NCBI RefSeq assembly: GCF_016860605.1
Contig: NZ_BNJR01000004.1
Location: forward strand, 1-64,000
DNA from: Lentilactobacillus fungorum
GTDB lineage: Bacteria; Bacillota; Bacilli; Lactobacillales; Lactobacillaceae
Direction: 5' to 3'
Length of the DNA stretch: 64,000 bases
Position 1 is the first letter of the stretch; every line of letters starts with the position of its first letter. A program made the position numbers and the translations under genes. Of this stretch, positions 47,065 to 55,351 are shown piece by piece. The notes below the pieces were generated by a model. The model was not told the origin of the DNA. It saw only the letters and a list, made by a program, of their open reading frames with translations, and searched no databases.

Positions 47065-49421
47065 ACGAAAAAGTATTAGAAACTTTAGAGTATGGCAAAA
47101 TTAAGCAACAATTATCCGCTTTTTTAACGACTGATCGCGGTCGAGAGATTGTCAAACAATTGCAGCCGAGCGCAGATCCGGTGGTCGTCAAAAGACGATT
47201 AGCAGCTACGGCTGATGGGGCTGACATCGTTCGCCTGAAGGGTGAAATCCCGATCCCTAAGTTAACGGAAATTTCTCCGTATATGAAACGGCTAAAAATC
47301 CAAGCGGCTTCATTAAGCGGAACGGAGCTTGCCCACATTACAAAATTATTGCGGGCAGTCCAAGTGGTTGTCAATTTCTTCGCGGACTTAAAAGAAGACA
47401 TTGAACTACGAACAGTTGCTGTGATTGTTGATCAACTGACGTTAATGCCGGAAGTAACCAAGCGAATGGTGGCGTCAGTTGACGATGATGGTCGCATCCT
47501 TGATTCGGCGTCTTCACAACTTCGAGCCATCCGACGGGCAATCAGCAATACGCAAACAGATATTCGAACTAAAATGGGCAAGTTTATTAAAGGCAGCGAT
47601 GCCAAGTATTTAAGTGAGCCAATTATTACGGTCAGAGATGATCGGTTCGTACTGCCAATTCGGGCGGATTACAAGCAACATTTTGGCGGCATTGTCCATG
47701 ATCAAAGCGCTTCGGGCCAGACACTTTACGTGGAACCCAGTAATGTGGTTGAGATGAACAACCAACTCAGAAGAGATCAGCTGGCAGAAAGAGAAGAAGT
47801 TCGCCGGATTCTCGCTGAATTGAGTGATTTGTTGCGACCGTATCGTAATGATTTAACGCATAATATGGATTTGATTGGCCAGCTGGACTTTATAAACGCC
47901 AAAGCTAAGTATGCCCACCAAACGGGCAGTGTGTTGCCACTAATCTCTGATGATCACGTGATTAATTTAAGAAAAGCAAGGCATCCATTGATTGCTAGGG
48001 ATCGAGTAGTTGCCAATGATATTGAAATCGGTGATAACTATCGCACAATTATTGTAACTGGACCGAATACTGGTGGCAAAACAATTACGATTAAAACGGT
48101 CGGCCTGTTACAATTAATGGGGCAATCCGGTCTATTTATTACCGCTAATGAAGATAGCCAAATTGGCGTTTTTGATGAGGTCTTTGCTGATATTGGGGAT
48201 GATCAATCGATTGAAGCCAATTTGAGTACTTTTTCATCTCACATGGATAATATCGTATCGATTTTAAACCAACTTTCAGAAAATAGCCTTGTTTTGCTTG
48301 ACGAATTAGGTGCCGGGACTGATCCAAAAGAAGGAGCAGCCTTAGCGATGGCGATTATTGACGCCATTCATGCCCGCGGCTGTGAATTGATTGCAACTAC
48401 TCATTATCCGGAATTAAAAGCATTTGCCTACAACCGACCAGGGATCATCAATGCCTCGATGGAATTTGACGTGGATACCTTACAACCAACTTATCGGCTG
48501 TTAATGGGGGTTCCCGGGCAAAGTAATGCGTTAAATATTGCCAGCAAACTTGGGCTTTCTAGTCAAATTATCGACAAGGCCCGCTCATTTACTGATTCGC
48601 AAAACCAAGATATTAATCATATGATCGAGGAATTAACGGAACAGACCAAACGCGCCCATGATGAGGCTGAACAATTGCGGGGGCAACTCGAACAAGCTGA
48701 AACGCTGCATAGCCAACTTACTGAGCAGTTTAATAAGTATCAAGCACAAAAAGATCGGTTAGCAGAACACGCCAAGCAACAGGCCAACGAAGTGGTTGAA
48801 CAAGCTAAGCAAAAAGCCGATCAAATTATTGCCGACTTACATCAAAAACAGGCTCAAGTGGGCAAAGTGGCGGTTAAAGAAAATGAATTAATTGATGCAA
48901 AAGGGGCGTTGAATCGTCTGGAAACGGCACCAAGCTTAAAACGTAACAAAGTTCTTACCAAAGAAAAAGCCAAACATGATTTTCATCCGGGCGATGATGT
49001 TTTGGTAAAATCATATGGTCAACAAGGATCGCTAATTCGTAAGGATAAAAACGGCACTTGGGAAGTTCAACTGGGAATTTTGAAAATGAAAATTGCCGAG
49101 GCCGATTTAGAGAAGGTCGCCGCTGATAAAAAAGCAACTGGTCGCGTGCAAACCCGGGTTTCGCGAACGCGTTCCAGTGGGATATCCCCAACGCTGGATT
49201 TGCGTGGCCATCGTTATGAAGAAGCGATGTACGAGCTTGATCGCTACATCGATTCCGCATTGTTAGCTGGTTACCCGTCCGTTACAATTATCCATGGTAA
49301 AGGGACCGGAGCGCTGCGAAAAGGCGTCACCGACTATCTCAAGCGCAATAAACGGGTCAAGAGCTTTGGCTACTCTGCGCCTAACGCTGGCGGCGATGGG
49401 TCAACGGTTGTTAAATTTTAA
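47061..49421 (+). CDS. mutS2: Endonuclease MutS2
   Basis: MutS-like ATPase with an Smr nuclease domain; it suppresses homologous recombination and, in Bacillus, acts on collided ribosomes. The 786-residue protein lacks the mismatch-recognition domain, has Walker A GPNTGGKT (about 334-341), Walker B LLDELGAGTDP, a long coiled coil (about 515-620), a KOW-like stretch (GDDVLVKSYGQQG) and the Smr domain (about 710-786) with LDLRGHR and HGKGTGALR. Confidence 0.96.
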   Translation: MNEKVLETLEYGKIKQQLSAFLTTDRGREIVKQLQPSADPVVVKRRLAATADGADIVRLKGEIPIPKLTEISPYMKRLKIQAASLSGTELAHITKLLRAVQVVVNFFADLKEDIELRTVAVIVDQLTLMPEVTKRMVASVDDDGRILDSASSQLRAIRRAISNTQTDIRTKMGKFIKGSDAKYLSEPIITVRDDRFVLPIRADYKQHFGGIVHDQSASGQTLYVEPSNVVEMNNQLRRDQLAEREEVRRILAELSDLLRPYRNDLTHNMDLIGQLDFINAKAKYAHQTGSVLPLISDDHVINLRKARHPLIARDRVVANDIEIGDNYRTIIVTGPNTGGKTITIKTVGLLQLMGQSGLFITANEDSQIGVFDEVFADIGDDQSIEANLSTFSSHMDNIVSILNQLSENSLVLLDELGAGTDPKEGAALAMAIIDAIHARGCELIATTHYPELKAFAYNRPGIINASMEFDVDTLQPTYRLLMGVPGQSNALNIASKLGLSSQIIDKARSFTDSQNQDINHMIEELTEQTKRAHDEAEQLRGQLEQAETLHSQLTEQFNKYQAQKDRLAEHAKQQANEVVEQAKQKADQIIADLHQKQAQVGKVAVKENELIDAKGALNRLETAPSLKRNKVLTKEKAKHDFHPGDDVLVKSYGQQGSLIRKDKNGTWEVQLGILKMKIAEADLEKVAADKKATGRVQTRVSRTRSSGISPTLDLRGHRYEEAMYELDRYIDSALLAGYPSVTIIHGKGTGALRKGVTDYLKRNKRVKSFGYSAPNAGGDGSTVVKF

Positions 49422-49454
49422 TTAACTAATTGTGTACAATTTGTTTGCTTTTTT

Positions 49455-49483
49455 TTGAGGAATTGTTAGACTAAATATATTAG
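49455..49483 (+). promoter_or_regulatory. trxA promoter
   Basis: TTGAGG (49455-49460), a 17-nt spacer and TATTAG (49478-49483). A near-palindrome AATTGT/ACAATT lies about 20 nt upstream. Confidence 0.45.
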
Positions 49484-49501
49484 AAGATGGGAGTGTGAAA
49501 A

Positions 49502-49813
49502 ATGGTAAAAGAAACGACCGATCAAACTTTTGAACAAGATACTGCTAAGGGCGTCACTTTGACTGACTTTTGGGCAACTTGGTGTGGCCCTTGTCGGATG
49601 CAGTCACCCGTTGTTGAAGAATTAGCGGATGAGATGGATGATGTGACGTTTAACAAAATGGACGTTGACAAGAATCCTAATACCCCTTCAAAATTTGGGA
49701 TTATGAGTATTCCAACGCTATTAGTTAAGAAAGATGGCAAGGTTGTTGACACGATTGTCGGCTACCACCCAAAGGAACAATTAAAGAAAGTTTTAGCTCA
49801 ATATACTGAGTAG
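49502..49813 (+). CDS. trxA: Thioredoxin
   Basis: General disulfide reductase. The 103-residue protein has WCGPC (27-31), the cis-proline loop SIPTLLV (about 72-78) and GYHPKEQL. It is likely the electron donor for Tpx (5865) and the free-Met sulfoxide reductase (844). The position after mutS2 is conserved, but it has its own promoter and a strong terminator. Confidence 0.97.
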   Translation: MVKETTDQTFEQDTAKGVTLTDFWATWCGPCRMQSPVVEELADEMDDVTFNKMDVDKNPNTPSKFGIMSIPTLLVKKDGKVVDTIVGYHPKEQLKKVLAQYTE

Positions 49814-49825
49814 TTGTGAGGTAAA

Positions 49826-49865
49826 ACAAAAAGCGTTGCGTTTTTTTGCGCAGCGCTTTTTGTTT
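49826..49865. terminator. Bidirectional terminator trxA / yslB
   Basis: AGCGTTGCG (49832-49840) pairs with CGCAGCGCT (49849-49857). TTTTTGTTT follows on the + strand, and on the - strand TTTTTGTTTT does, so it serves both convergent genes. Confidence 0.85.
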
Positions 49866-49872
49866 AGCTTAA

Positions 49873-50394
49873 TTAATGAGCTGAGTCGTCGCTTGTCGTT
49901 GAATTGGGATCGGCAGCCAACTTAAAAATTTCGGCAGCTTCTTGGCCATCTGAAGGTTTGTCTTTACTTAAATACGTTGTAATGAGGACCAGGCCTTTTG
50001 CTGGATTAATTTTTTCAACCTCTGATTCGGCTTGTTGATCAAGGATATATTGGCAGCTTTGGGCAATAAACCCTGCCTCTAAAAAGAAATCCGGATCAGA
50101 AAACAGATGAAGCCGTTCAGAAACGATTTCTCCGTCAAGCTGCCAACTGATTTGGCTGGCTGTTTGTTTCAATAGGGTTAAATCGCCAAGCTTAAATTGA
50201 CGAAAGAAGGTTTCGATATCTTCATAAGTGGCTAACCGATGAGTCCTGGAAAGCCGCTTGCCGGCCCAATATGAAATCTCGTGTGAATCGTTGCCTAAAA
50301 TACTGGGTAAGAGGTCATCTCTGATTAACGCTTGTCCTAATAGGTCAGCTAAGTGGTCACGATGAATCATTGTGTTGTATGCTTGATTATCCAT
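49873..50394 (-). CDS. yslB: YslB family protein (DUF2507)
   Basis: Conserved protein of unknown function with a heterodimer-like V4R-type fold in Firmicutes. The 173-residue sequence contains the family features LLGQALIRDDLLPSILG and ISYWAGKRLSRTH, then EAGFIAQSCQYI; the last 25 residues are polar and low-complexity. It is on the opposite strand to its neighbours and divergent from murI, the gene it accompanies in other lactobacilli. Confidence 0.85.
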   Translation of the reverse strand: MDNQAYNTMIHRDHLADLLGQALIRDDLLPSILGNDSHEISYWAGKRLSRTHRLATYEDIETFFRQFKLGDLTLLKQTASQISWQLDGEIVSERLHLFSDPDFFLEAGFIAQSCQYILDQQAESEVEKINPAKGLVLITTYLSKDKPSDGQEAAEIFKLAADPNSTTSDDSAH

Positions 50395-50524
50395 TTTTTA
50401 ATCTCCATCAATACAAAATGTCATAATAGTATTATACAATATATTTATTAAGTCTGTTTTGCTTAGCTAATATTTTAATCATTTATAAGTTTCAGTTAGG
50501 TAATTCAAGGAAGAAGGAATTTAG

Positions 50525-51322
50525 GTGGATAATCGCCCAATTGGCGTCATGGATTCGGGGGTCGGCGGCTTAACCGTCCTCAAACAACTCGTCAAGGTAC
50601 TTCCAAATGAATCGTACCTTTTTGTTGGCGACCAAGCTAATTTACCATATGGCCAAAAATCGTCAAACCAAGTCAAAAGGTTAACAAAGCGAATAGCTGA
50701 CTATATGCTCGAGCAACACGTCAAGATGTTTGTAATTGCTTGTAATACATCGACGGCTGCATCATTGACGTATCTTCAACAGGTTTTGCCAATTCCGGTT
50801 ATTGGCGTCATCGCGCCCGGCAGTGAATCGGCCGTTAAAGTTTCTGCAACTGGTCAAATTGGCGTGATTGCGACAAATGGCACGGTGAGGTCAAAAGATT
50901 ATCAGCGACTCATTAATGAACTTAATCCAGACAGTCAAGTTTATGCACTCGGTTGCCCTGAATTTGTCACAATGGTTGAACAAGGCCTCGCTGGGACCCA
51001 AGCAGCTCAAGTCGCTGTTAATAATCGACTGGCCTATTTTAGTGACTTACCAATTGATACATTGGTGATGGGGTGTACTCATTTTCCCGTTTTAAGTCAG
51101 GAAATTAGAAATGTTGTTGGTGAAGGGGTAAATTTGGTAGACCCAGGCATTGCAACCGCTCAAAAAGTTGCTGATTACTTAGCGAAGCACCACCAATTTC
51201 GTGACCCCAATCATTCAAAGCCAACAAACCAGTTTTATACAACTGGCAAACCAGCAAGCTTTGCGGTGATTGCGGACAAATTATTGGGGACGCGGGTGTC
51301 AGCTGACCATTTAGATATTTGA
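50525..51322 (+). CDS. murI: Glutamate racemase
   Basis: Cofactor-independent racemase supplying D-glutamate for peptidoglycan. The 265-residue protein has MDSGVGGLTVL (about 9-19), the first catalytic Cys in IACNTST (Cys about 75) and the second in MGCTHFP (Cys about 185), plus GxxPYG-like LPYGQKS. GTG start behind AAGAAGG. rdgB follows 15 nt later and a phosphodiesterase overlaps that gene. Confidence 0.96.
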   Translation: MDNRPIGVMDSGVGGLTVLKQLVKVLPNESYLFVGDQANLPYGQKSSNQVKRLTKRIADYMLEQHVKMFVIACNTSTAASLTYLQQVLPIPVIGVIAPGSESAVKVSATGQIGVIATNGTVRSKDYQRLINELNPDSQVYALGCPEFVTMVEQGLAGTQAAQVAVNNRLAYFSDLPIDTLVMGCTHFPVLSQEIRNVVGEGVNLVDPGIATAQKVADYLAKHHQFRDPNHSKPTNQFYTTGKPASFAVIADKLLGTRVSADHLDI

Positions 51323-51337
51323 AAGGACTGATTAAGG

Positions 51338-51937
51338 TTGAAACGACCAGATCAAATTGTGATCGCGTCAAAGAATGATCATAAAATCATTGAATTTGAA
51401 GAGGCATTTAAAAATGCTGATGTACAAATCAAGTCGCTCAAGCATTTTCCCGATGCCCCAGATGTGAATGAGACCGGCAAAACGTTCGCAGAAAATGCAT
51501 TATTAAAGGCTCAGGCAATCATGGCGTTTACTGGTCAAGCGGTCATTGCAGACGATTCCGGCTTGGTTGTGGCAGCTTTAAATGGTCAACCAGGCGTTCA
51601 TTCTGCCAGGTATGCCGGCGATCACGACGATGCAGCCAATAACGCCAAACTTCTTAAAGAAATGCAAAATAAGTTAAATCGGGATGCCTATTTTGAGTCG
51701 GTTCTGATATATTTAACACCAAGAGGAGATAAAGTTGAAGCAGCTGGCCGGGTTAATGGCCAGATTTTATCCGCTCCTCGGGGAACAAATAACTTTGGTT
51801 ATGATCCATTATTTTATGTGCCAGAAAAACAGATGACGTTGGCAGAGATGACCACTCATGATAAAAATCTGATTAGTCATCGCGGGCGGGCCATCAGGAA
51901 TTTAATGAATAAACTAACAGGGTTGTGGGAAGCATGA
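51338..51937 (+). CDS. rdgB: XTP/dITP diphosphatase (RdgB/HAM1)
   Basis: Hydrolyses non-canonical purine nucleotides such as XTP and dITP. The 199-residue protein has IASKNDHKIIEF (about 8-19), ADDSGLVV (about 71-78), GVHSARYAG and FGYDPLFYVPE (about 148-158). It starts with TTG. It forms an operon with murI and the downstream phosphodiesterase, as in Bacillus (racE-ysnA-ysnB). Confidence 0.95.
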   Translation: MKRPDQIVIASKNDHKIIEFEEAFKNADVQIKSLKHFPDAPDVNETGKTFAENALLKAQAIMAFTGQAVIADDSGLVVAALNGQPGVHSARYAGDHDDAANNAKLLKEMQNKLNRDAYFESVLIYLTPRGDKVEAAGRVNGQILSAPRGTNNFGYDPLFYVPEKQMTLAEMTTHDKNLISHRGRAIRNLMNKLTGLWEA

Positions 51938-52449
51938 GAATTGTTGTTGTCAGTGATAATCATGGTGATCGCCAAATCATCGATAAACTGGTGAATAAGT
52001 ATGAAGGAAAAGTTGATGGCATCTTTCATTGCGGCGATTCTGAATTCGTGGCAGATGACCCGTTAATTTCAAAGCTTTACATCGTGGCTGGCAATATGGA
52101 CTCGGCTACATTTGCCGATGATCTGGTCAAACAAATTGGCACGCAAACAATTTTATTGACGCACGGTCACTTACAAAATGTAAACAGCGGGTTATTGACA
52201 CTGCAGCTGTTTGCGCGCAGTAAGCAGGCCAACGTTGTCTTATTTGGTCATACACATCAGTTGGGGGTTGTTCAAACTAACGGCATCCTCTTCCTAAACC
52301 CTGGCAGTATTACCTATCCACGGGGGCAATACGCGGCTATCGGTGGGACGTATGCAGTTTTAACCTCGGATGACCAGATGAATCACGTTCAATACTATGA
52401 TCGCGAACTCCAGCCAATTGATAAGTTGCAATTTACGTTTACTAAATAA
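51934..52449 (+). CDS. YfcE/YsnB family metallophosphoesterase
   Basis: Calcineurin-like phosphodiesterase of small size (171 residues). Metal motifs DNHGD (8-12), HCGDSEF (about 33-39), GNMD (about 51-54), LTHGH (about 74-78) and FGHTHQLG (about 105-112) are complete. The natural substrate is not known; family members cleave artificial phosphodiesters. It overlaps rdgB by 4 nt (ATGA), so the ATG at 51934 is preferred over the TTG at 51925. Confidence 0.9.
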   Translation: MRIVVVSDNHGDRQIIDKLVNKYEGKVDGIFHCGDSEFVADDPLISKLYIVAGNMDSATFADDLVKQIGTQTILLTHGHLQNVNSGLLTLQLFARSKQANVVLFGHTHQLGVVQTNGILFLNPGSITYPRGQYAAIGGTYAVLTSDDQMNHVQYYDRELQPIDKLQFTFTK

Positions 52450-52468
52450 AAAGGAGCCTTATTCTGAA

Positions 52469-52996
52469 ATGATTGATAAGCCAATCGAAACGGTAATGAG
52501 GGAAAGCAAACGGGATATTTTAATCCCAGCAGATTTAGTCGCAACGGTTAACGAAGATAATAATCTTCAACACGTTTTCCTCGTGCTGACCAAAATTAAA
52601 TATGCCAAGATTCCTGTATTAGATAACCAAAATCACTTTAAAGGGTTGGTATCATTATCAATGATTGCCGAACAAATGCTCCAAGACACTGGCATTACGA
52701 CGCGGCCATTGGAGACAATGAAGGTAAAACAAGTGATGCAAAAGAAAGTACCAACCATTTATGAACGGGATAATTTAGAAGTTATTTTACGCTACTTAGA
52801 GGATGAAAACTTTTTGCCTTATGTTGATGGGAATAACGAATTTAAAGGCATTATCACCCGCCGAGAAATCTTCAAGGAGTTAAACTACTTGGCGCATAAT
52901 TTTTCTAAGCACTATATTGCGTTACCGGTTTATATGGAGTCAAAGCAGAAGCTAACCAATCAAACCGGCGTGAGTAGTTCGGAAATCGCAAATTGA
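52469..52996 (+). CDS. cbpB: CBS-domain protein, candidate c-di-AMP receptor CbpB
   Basis: The 175-residue protein consists of two CBS motifs (about 20-75 and 90-145) with IPVLDNQNHFKGLVS and LPYVDGNNEFKGIITRREIF, matching the CbpB/DarB (YkuL) group that binds c-di-AMP and, when free, stimulates Rel-type (p)ppGpp synthesis. AAGGAG lies 12 nt before the ATG, rather far, and no better start exists. An MscS channel follows convergently; in Bacillus ykuL and the channel gene ykuT are also close. The assignment to c-di-AMP is by family. Confidence 0.8.
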   Translation: MIDKPIETVMRESKRDILIPADLVATVNEDNNLQHVFLVLTKIKYAKIPVLDNQNHFKGLVSLSMIAEQMLQDTGITTRPLETMKVKQVMQKKVPTIYERDNLEVILRYLEDENFLPYVDGNNEFKGIITRREIFKELNYLAHNFSKHYIALPVYMESKQKLTNQTGVSSSEIAN

Positions 52997-53121
52997 ATCA
53001 AATCCAGCATCAAGAAAATAGATTGGCAAAGGGCCATTTGCTTAGCTGGGCTAATCATTTTTTGACAGTTTTGAAATTGTCGACTGAGGTATACGGTGTT
53101 TTAAGCCCTGTCATTTAACAG

Positions 53122-53161
53122 AAAGCGCCAATCATTCCGACTAGGAGTGGTTAGCGCTTTT
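53122..53161 (+). terminator. Terminator after cbpB
   Basis: AAAGCGC-C-AATCATTCC pairs with GGAGTGGTT-A-GCGCTTT, followed by TGC rather than a long T-run. It lies 125 nt after the cbpB stop. The 290-nt gap 52997-53286 holds no gene that I can support; a TTGACA at 53062 and a TTGTCT-17-TAACTA pair near 53240 are promoter-like only. Confidence 0.6.
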
Positions 53162-53286
53162 GCTAAATTCTGGGTTGGGTGTTTACCGCAGCTTTAATCC
53201 AGATATGGAGGATCCAAGCGGCAATTACAGGTAGAAAGTTTTTGTCTCAGATTATATATAAGGATAACTAATTTCGAAGATGAGCA

Positions 53287-54177
53287 TCACGATTTAGGCG
53301 GCTCGTTCTTCGGGATAATCAATGGGCTACTTGGCAGTGAAATGCCCTGTTCGTTCAGTTTTGATAAATACTTAGCCAAGAAGTCATGCGAAACTTGGTA
53401 TTGAGCACCGTTTTTAGTCGTGATGTTGACTTGAACAACCAGTTTGCCATCAGGAAGACTAACGGTCCCGATAATTTTCGGTTGGCCGATAATATCTGAA
53501 TAATGGGGAACTTCTTTTTCGTTCACGTCAGAAATGATTTGAATCACGCGGTCAATTGGCGTTTCTGGCAAAATACCAACTTGGATCATTGCCGTCATAT
53601 TATTTCGCGACATATTGGCAATGGTCGTAATTGTTCGATTGGGGACGAAGTTGAGGGTGCCATCATCAGCGACAATCTGGGTAGTTCGTAGGCCAACTGA
53701 ACTAACCGTGCCGCGAATGCCGTTAATTTGGACATACTCGCCAACTTCAATTTGCTTTTCTAATAAAATAAAAAAACCACTGACAATGTCGGTGACGAAT
53801 CCCTGGGCGCCTAACCCAATTGCCAAGCTAAAGATGCCGGCGCTTGCGATGAGGGTGCCAACTGGGACGCCAATTGCAGATAGGATCGAGTATATCCAAA
53901 AAAACCACAGACAATAGGTCAAGATATTCATGGTGAGGGTATGAAAAGTCTGAATGCGTTTTTCGGTAACCGTGTTTTGGTATTTTTCACGGTAACGTTT
54001 GAAAAAGTGATTGATGAAAGCTTTACCGACTCGCCGGCAAATTAACAATAATAAGGTTAACAGTAAAATAATCCCAATTTTTTCGGTTGCCGTTGCAAGT
54101 AACTGCTGCCAATTCAAAAAATGAAAGTAGTGTTGCCAGTTAGTGGCTAATTCAGGTAATTTAATTGTTGATAACAT
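53287..54177 (-). CDS. mscS: Small-conductance mechanosensitive channel (MscS family)
   Basis: Tension-gated channel that releases solutes on hypo-osmotic shock. The 296-residue protein has three transmembrane helices (about 28-50, 72-94 and 100-128), the glycine/alanine-rich pore helix LIASAGIFSLAIGLGAQ, and the beta domain with EVGEYVQINGIRGTVSSVGLRTT. It is in the YkuT subgroup. GAGGAACCAAA precedes the ATG at 54177. It is convergent with cbpB and divergent from ytxG. Confidence 0.93.
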   Translation of the reverse strand: MLSTIKLPELATNWQHYFHFLNWQQLLATATEKIGIILLLTLLLLICRRVGKAFINHFFKRYREKYQNTVTEKRIQTFHTLTMNILTYCLWFFWIYSILSAIGVPVGTLIASAGIFSLAIGLGAQGFVTDIVSGFFILLEKQIEVGEYVQINGIRGTVSSVGLRTTQIVADDGTLNFVPNRTITTIANMSRNNMTAMIQVGILPETPIDRVIQIISDVNEKEVPHYSDIIGQPKIIGTVSLPDGKLVVQVNITTKNGAQYQVSHDFLAKYLSKLNEQGISLPSSPLIIPKNEPPKS

Positions 54178-54260
54178 TTTGGTTCCTCAATTCTTTTAGA
54201 TAAGTCCATCTTATCAAATCAATATTCGAATTGAAACCAGCTGAATGAAAAACAATTTCA

Positions 54261-54289
54261 TTGTCAAACGCTGGTGGGAATGCTATTCT
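54261..54289 (+). promoter_or_regulatory. Promoter of ytxG-ytxH
   Basis: TTGTCA (54261-54266), a 17-nt spacer and TATTCT (54284-54289), 31 nt before the DUF948 gene. Confidence 0.55.
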
Positions 54290-54320
54290 TAAGTAAATTG
54301 TTGCACAAGGAGGAATATTA

Positions 54321-54728
54321 ATGACAGTTGGGCAAATCGCTGGTCTCATTGCTGCAATCGCATTTTTACTGCTGGTCTTATTTATTGGCTTGTTCCTAAT
54401 GAAAGTTGGGCGAACAATGTCCGAAGTGAATTCATCGATTCGCTCGATTACAACCAATGTTGATGTGATCACCAAGCAAACTGATAAGATCATGGCAACC
54501 TCTAATAGTTTAGTCAAGGATGTAGATGACAAATTAAACATTGTCACGCCAGTCTTTCAGGCCGCCGCTGATCTTGGCGAAAGTGTTTCGAGTTTAAATA
54601 AAGCAACGCAAAACTTAACTGGCAAAGTTAAAGAATCGAGTAAGAAGGGTGTGACTGCAGGAATTGCCGGTAAATTTGGTAAATCTGCATGGAACCTCTA
54701 TCGAAATCGTCACCATTCAAAAAAATAA
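54321..54728 (+). CDS. ytxG: DUF948 membrane protein (YtxG-like)
   Basis: Conserved Firmicute protein of unknown function, part of the general-stress ytxGH group in Bacillus. 135 residues with one N-terminal transmembrane helix (about 5-28) and a coiled-coil cytoplasmic or surface part resembling chemoreceptor helices (SVNSSIRSITTNVDVITKQ type), ending in a basic tail RNRHHSKK. It is followed 27 nt later by the YtxH-like gene and stands close to ccpA, as in Bacillus. Confidence 0.87.
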   Translation: MTVGQIAGLIAAIAFLLLVLFIGLFLMKVGRTMSEVNSSIRSITTNVDVITKQTDKIMATSNSLVKDVDDKLNIVTPVFQAAADLGESVSSLNKATQNLTGKVKESSKKGVTAGIAGKFGKSAWNLYRNRHHSKK

Positions 54729-54755
54729 TCCAATAAATATTAGGAGGTCTTATTG

Positions 54756-55229
54756 ATGGGTAAAAAACTTGTAGGTGGACTTTTCGCTGGTTTGTTGGGA
54801 GCTGGTCTTTACGCAGCTTACCAAAAATTGGATGAAGATAAAAAGAACCGAATGAAGAAAAATCTTCGGGAAAAGTCTGATGAACTTCGAGATCGGGCAG
54901 TTGATTATGCGTTTTATGCCAATGACGCAATGAATGACTTTAAAGACGTTATCAAAGATGAAATGAATAACGCTAAGGATAATGTTAAGGATGCGTCTTC
55001 TAAGTTTTCAGAGAAAGCTAAATCTTTTGATGACACGGATACACCGCAAAGCGATCAACCAACTAAACAACAGGATGATATTGTCGTTGATGCCACGGAG
55101 GCGTTTAAAAATTCTGGGATTCCCGACGCTGCTGATGATTTAAATAACGGAGTTGACGAGCAGCCTAAATCGGATCGTCCAAAAGCTTCTGACGCTGCTA
55201 ATCCGGACGAGGATGGCTCACAAAAATAG
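54756..55229 (+). CDS. ytxH: YtxH-like protein
   Basis: YtxH/gas-vesicle-like small stress protein of unknown function. 157 residues: a short hydrophobic GGLFAGLLGAGLYAAY segment (about 6-21), a long charged helix with KKNLREKSDELRDRAVDYA, and a disordered acidic tail. AGGAGG 8 nt before sets the ATG at 54756. It shares the transcription unit with ytxG. Confidence 0.83.
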   Translation: MGKKLVGGLFAGLLGAGLYAAYQKLDEDKKNRMKKNLREKSDELRDRAVDYAFYANDAMNDFKDVIKDEMNNAKDNVKDASSKFSEKAKSFDDTDTPQSDQPTKQQDDIVVDATEAFKNSGIPDAADDLNNGVDEQPKSDRPKASDAANPDEDGSQK

Positions 55230-55289
55230 GTTAAGGAAGTTCGAAACCGACAACCCTGAATTAAATGAACGAGAACTTTGATGTCAAAA

Positions 55290-55332
55290 TTAAAAAATGT
55301 GGTTCGACAGGTTTGTCGACCACATTTTTTAA
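55290..55332. terminator. Bidirectional terminator ytxH / pepQ
   Basis: AAAAAATGTGGT-CGACA pairs with TGTCG-ACCACATTTTTT, with a 4-nt loop. The A and T tracts make it effective on both strands. Confidence 0.88.
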
Positions 55333-55351
55333 TATCCATGCAACTGCTTAA

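Noticed and set aside
53615-53917. + strand frame opposite mscS
   Set aside because: Lies fully inside mscS, without initiation signals.
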